Part shown: piece after piece, positions 5,018 through 5,390 of the stretch | How positions within the stretch are numbered: position 1 is the first letter of the stretch | How the letters are laid out: each line of letters begins with the position of its first letter | The notes under the pieces: generated by a model | Seen by the model: the letters and a program-made list of their open reading frames with translations, nothing else | Told to the model about the DNA's origin: nothing | Databases searched by the model: none | Position numbers and translations under genes: made by a program | Assembly: GCA_031269165.1 (NCBI GenBank) | Contig: JAISZQ010000037.1 | Span: 1 to 5,390, forward strand | Source of the DNA: Spirochaetaceae bacterium | GTDB lineage: Bacteria > Spirochaetota > Spirochaetia > Treponematales > Breznakiellaceae | DNA: 5,390 nt | Direction of reading: 5' to 3'

Positions 5018-5087
5018 GGCGGGAACGGGGATGCGCGTATTCGCTGATTTCCCCGTCCCGCCTATGCCCGGCACGAGTGCGCCGGGC
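5018..5087 (-). terminator. Two GC-rich hairpins downstream of the right-edge gene
   Basis: Bases 5066-5072 and 5081-5087 form a perfect 7-bp stem (GCCCGGC/GCCGGGC) 14 bases past the stop codon. Bases 5018-5031 and 5050-5062 form a 13-bp stem with one bulged A (GGCGGGAACGGGGA/TCCCCGTCCCGCC). Neither is followed by a T-run in the leftward direction, so classical intrinsic termination is not well supported. They may instead protect or end the mRNA, or belong to the dispersed repeats next door. Confidence 0.3.
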
Positions 5088-5100
5088 TACACATTCCGAA

Positions 5101-5390
5101 TTAGGAGTTGGTCGTCTTGACCTTCCCGCCCTTTACAGTCGCCAAAGGATTAGCCGTCGCGACCGCTCCGGTAATCAGGACGCCCTTTGCCGCCTCGTTC
5201 CCGGCGGTAATCGTGCCTAGCTCGGTGCCGCTGCCTGCGTCCTGCGCCTGGCCCGTGATCGTGCCTGATGACGGAGCCGTAGTCCCGTCAGCCGCCGTCA
5301 CCGCCGCCGCGGAAGCATCTGCCCACGACGCCAGGCCAATCTTGGTAGTAGCCGAGCCGATGGTAACAGTCTGTGTTTTAGAACTGTCAA
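5101..5390 (-). CDS. Low-complexity Ala/Thr/Gly-rich protein, C-terminal part (runs off right edge)
   Basis: The frame ending at the TAA at 5103-5101 is open all the way to base 5390, giving 95 visible residues. The GTG at 5301 is not a convincing start, because no stop separates it from upstream codons. The segment is rich in Ala, Thr, Gly and Ser, has one Trp and no Cys, and alternates short strand-like runs with turns: TVTIGSATTKIGLASW, then SSGTITGQAQ, ELGTITAGNEAAKGVLITG and NPLATVKGGKVKTTNS at the C-terminus. GTIT occurs twice. This composition fits the stalk or repeat region of an exported beta-rich surface protein, but no signal peptide, anchor or named domain is in view. I do not recognise the family. 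Two hairpins and the repeat array follow it. Confidence 0.6.
   Translation of the reverse strand, partial: DSSKTQTVTIGSATTKIGLASWADASAAAVTAADGTTAPSSGTITGQAQDAGSGTELGTITAGNEAAKGVLITGAVATANPLATVKGGKVKTTNS

Larger units (their letters stand above)
4361..5100. other. 740-bp non-coding repeat block between argD and the right-edge gene
   Basis: No believable gene lies here. From left to right the block holds argD's upstream region (4361-4445), an inverted-repeat element (4446-4552), an array of hairpin repeats (4558-5015) and two GC-rich hairpins (5018-5087). Open frames on both strands are by-products of the repeats. Both flanking genes read leftwards, so the block is downstream of the right-edge gene and upstream of argD. 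Confidence 0.7.

Noticed and set aside
4425..5220. Several open frames of 63-170 codons on both strands with 'HCERSEAIQ'-like peptides
   Set aside because: They are translations of the palindromic repeats. The same peptide appears in different frames and strands, and none has a ribosome binding site or continuity outside the repeats.

Overview
The window most likely comes from a spirochaete of the Treponema type with fairly high G+C. This is an inference from three things: the N-terminus of the left-edge protein (signal peptide, a 'SLDEAL' segment, then 'VAVVNF...LSDYVIQEL') reads like the CsgG/LpoB-type envelope proteins common in treponemes; the region carries a long poly-G tract; and it carries an array of the widespread 'GTCATTGCGAGC...GAAGCAATCC' palindromic repeats. 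No rRNA, tRNA or phylogenetic marker is present, so this is not proof.

Layout: (1) 1-217, minus strand, the N-terminal 72 codons of an exported CsgG/LpoB-like protein that runs off the left edge. (2) 218-817, a 600-bp divergent intergenic region. It holds a near-consensus minus-strand promoter overlapping a weaker plus-strand promoter, an 11-G homopolymer, short minus-strand reading frames with good ribosome binding sites, and a stem-loop. (3) 818-3118, plus strand, a complete 766-residue protein joining a 12-helix MFS-type transporter to a C-terminal HEAT-like helical-repeat domain. (4) 3119-3187, a short convergent gap with no visible terminator. (5) 3188-4360, minus strand, a complete acetylornithine/ornithine-type class III aminotransferase (ArgD-like). 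(6) 4361-5100, a 740-bp non-coding, repeat-rich block: an inverted AT/CG element, then an array of about 80-bp hairpin repeats, then two GC-rich hairpins. (7) 5101-5390, minus strand, the C-terminal 95 residues of a low-complexity Ala/Thr/Gly-rich protein that runs off the right edge.

The genes do not form one pathway. The MFS-HEAT gene diverges from the envelope-protein gene and converges on argD. The right-edge gene, the repeat block and argD all read leftwards, so read-through from the right-edge gene would have to cross several strong hairpins before reaching argD. The observations most worth checking are the poly-G tract inside a promoter-proximal small reading frame (a possible phase-variation switch), the MFS-HEAT fusion, and the hairpin array, in which the left arm is nearly constant while the centre of the right arm varies from copy to copy.
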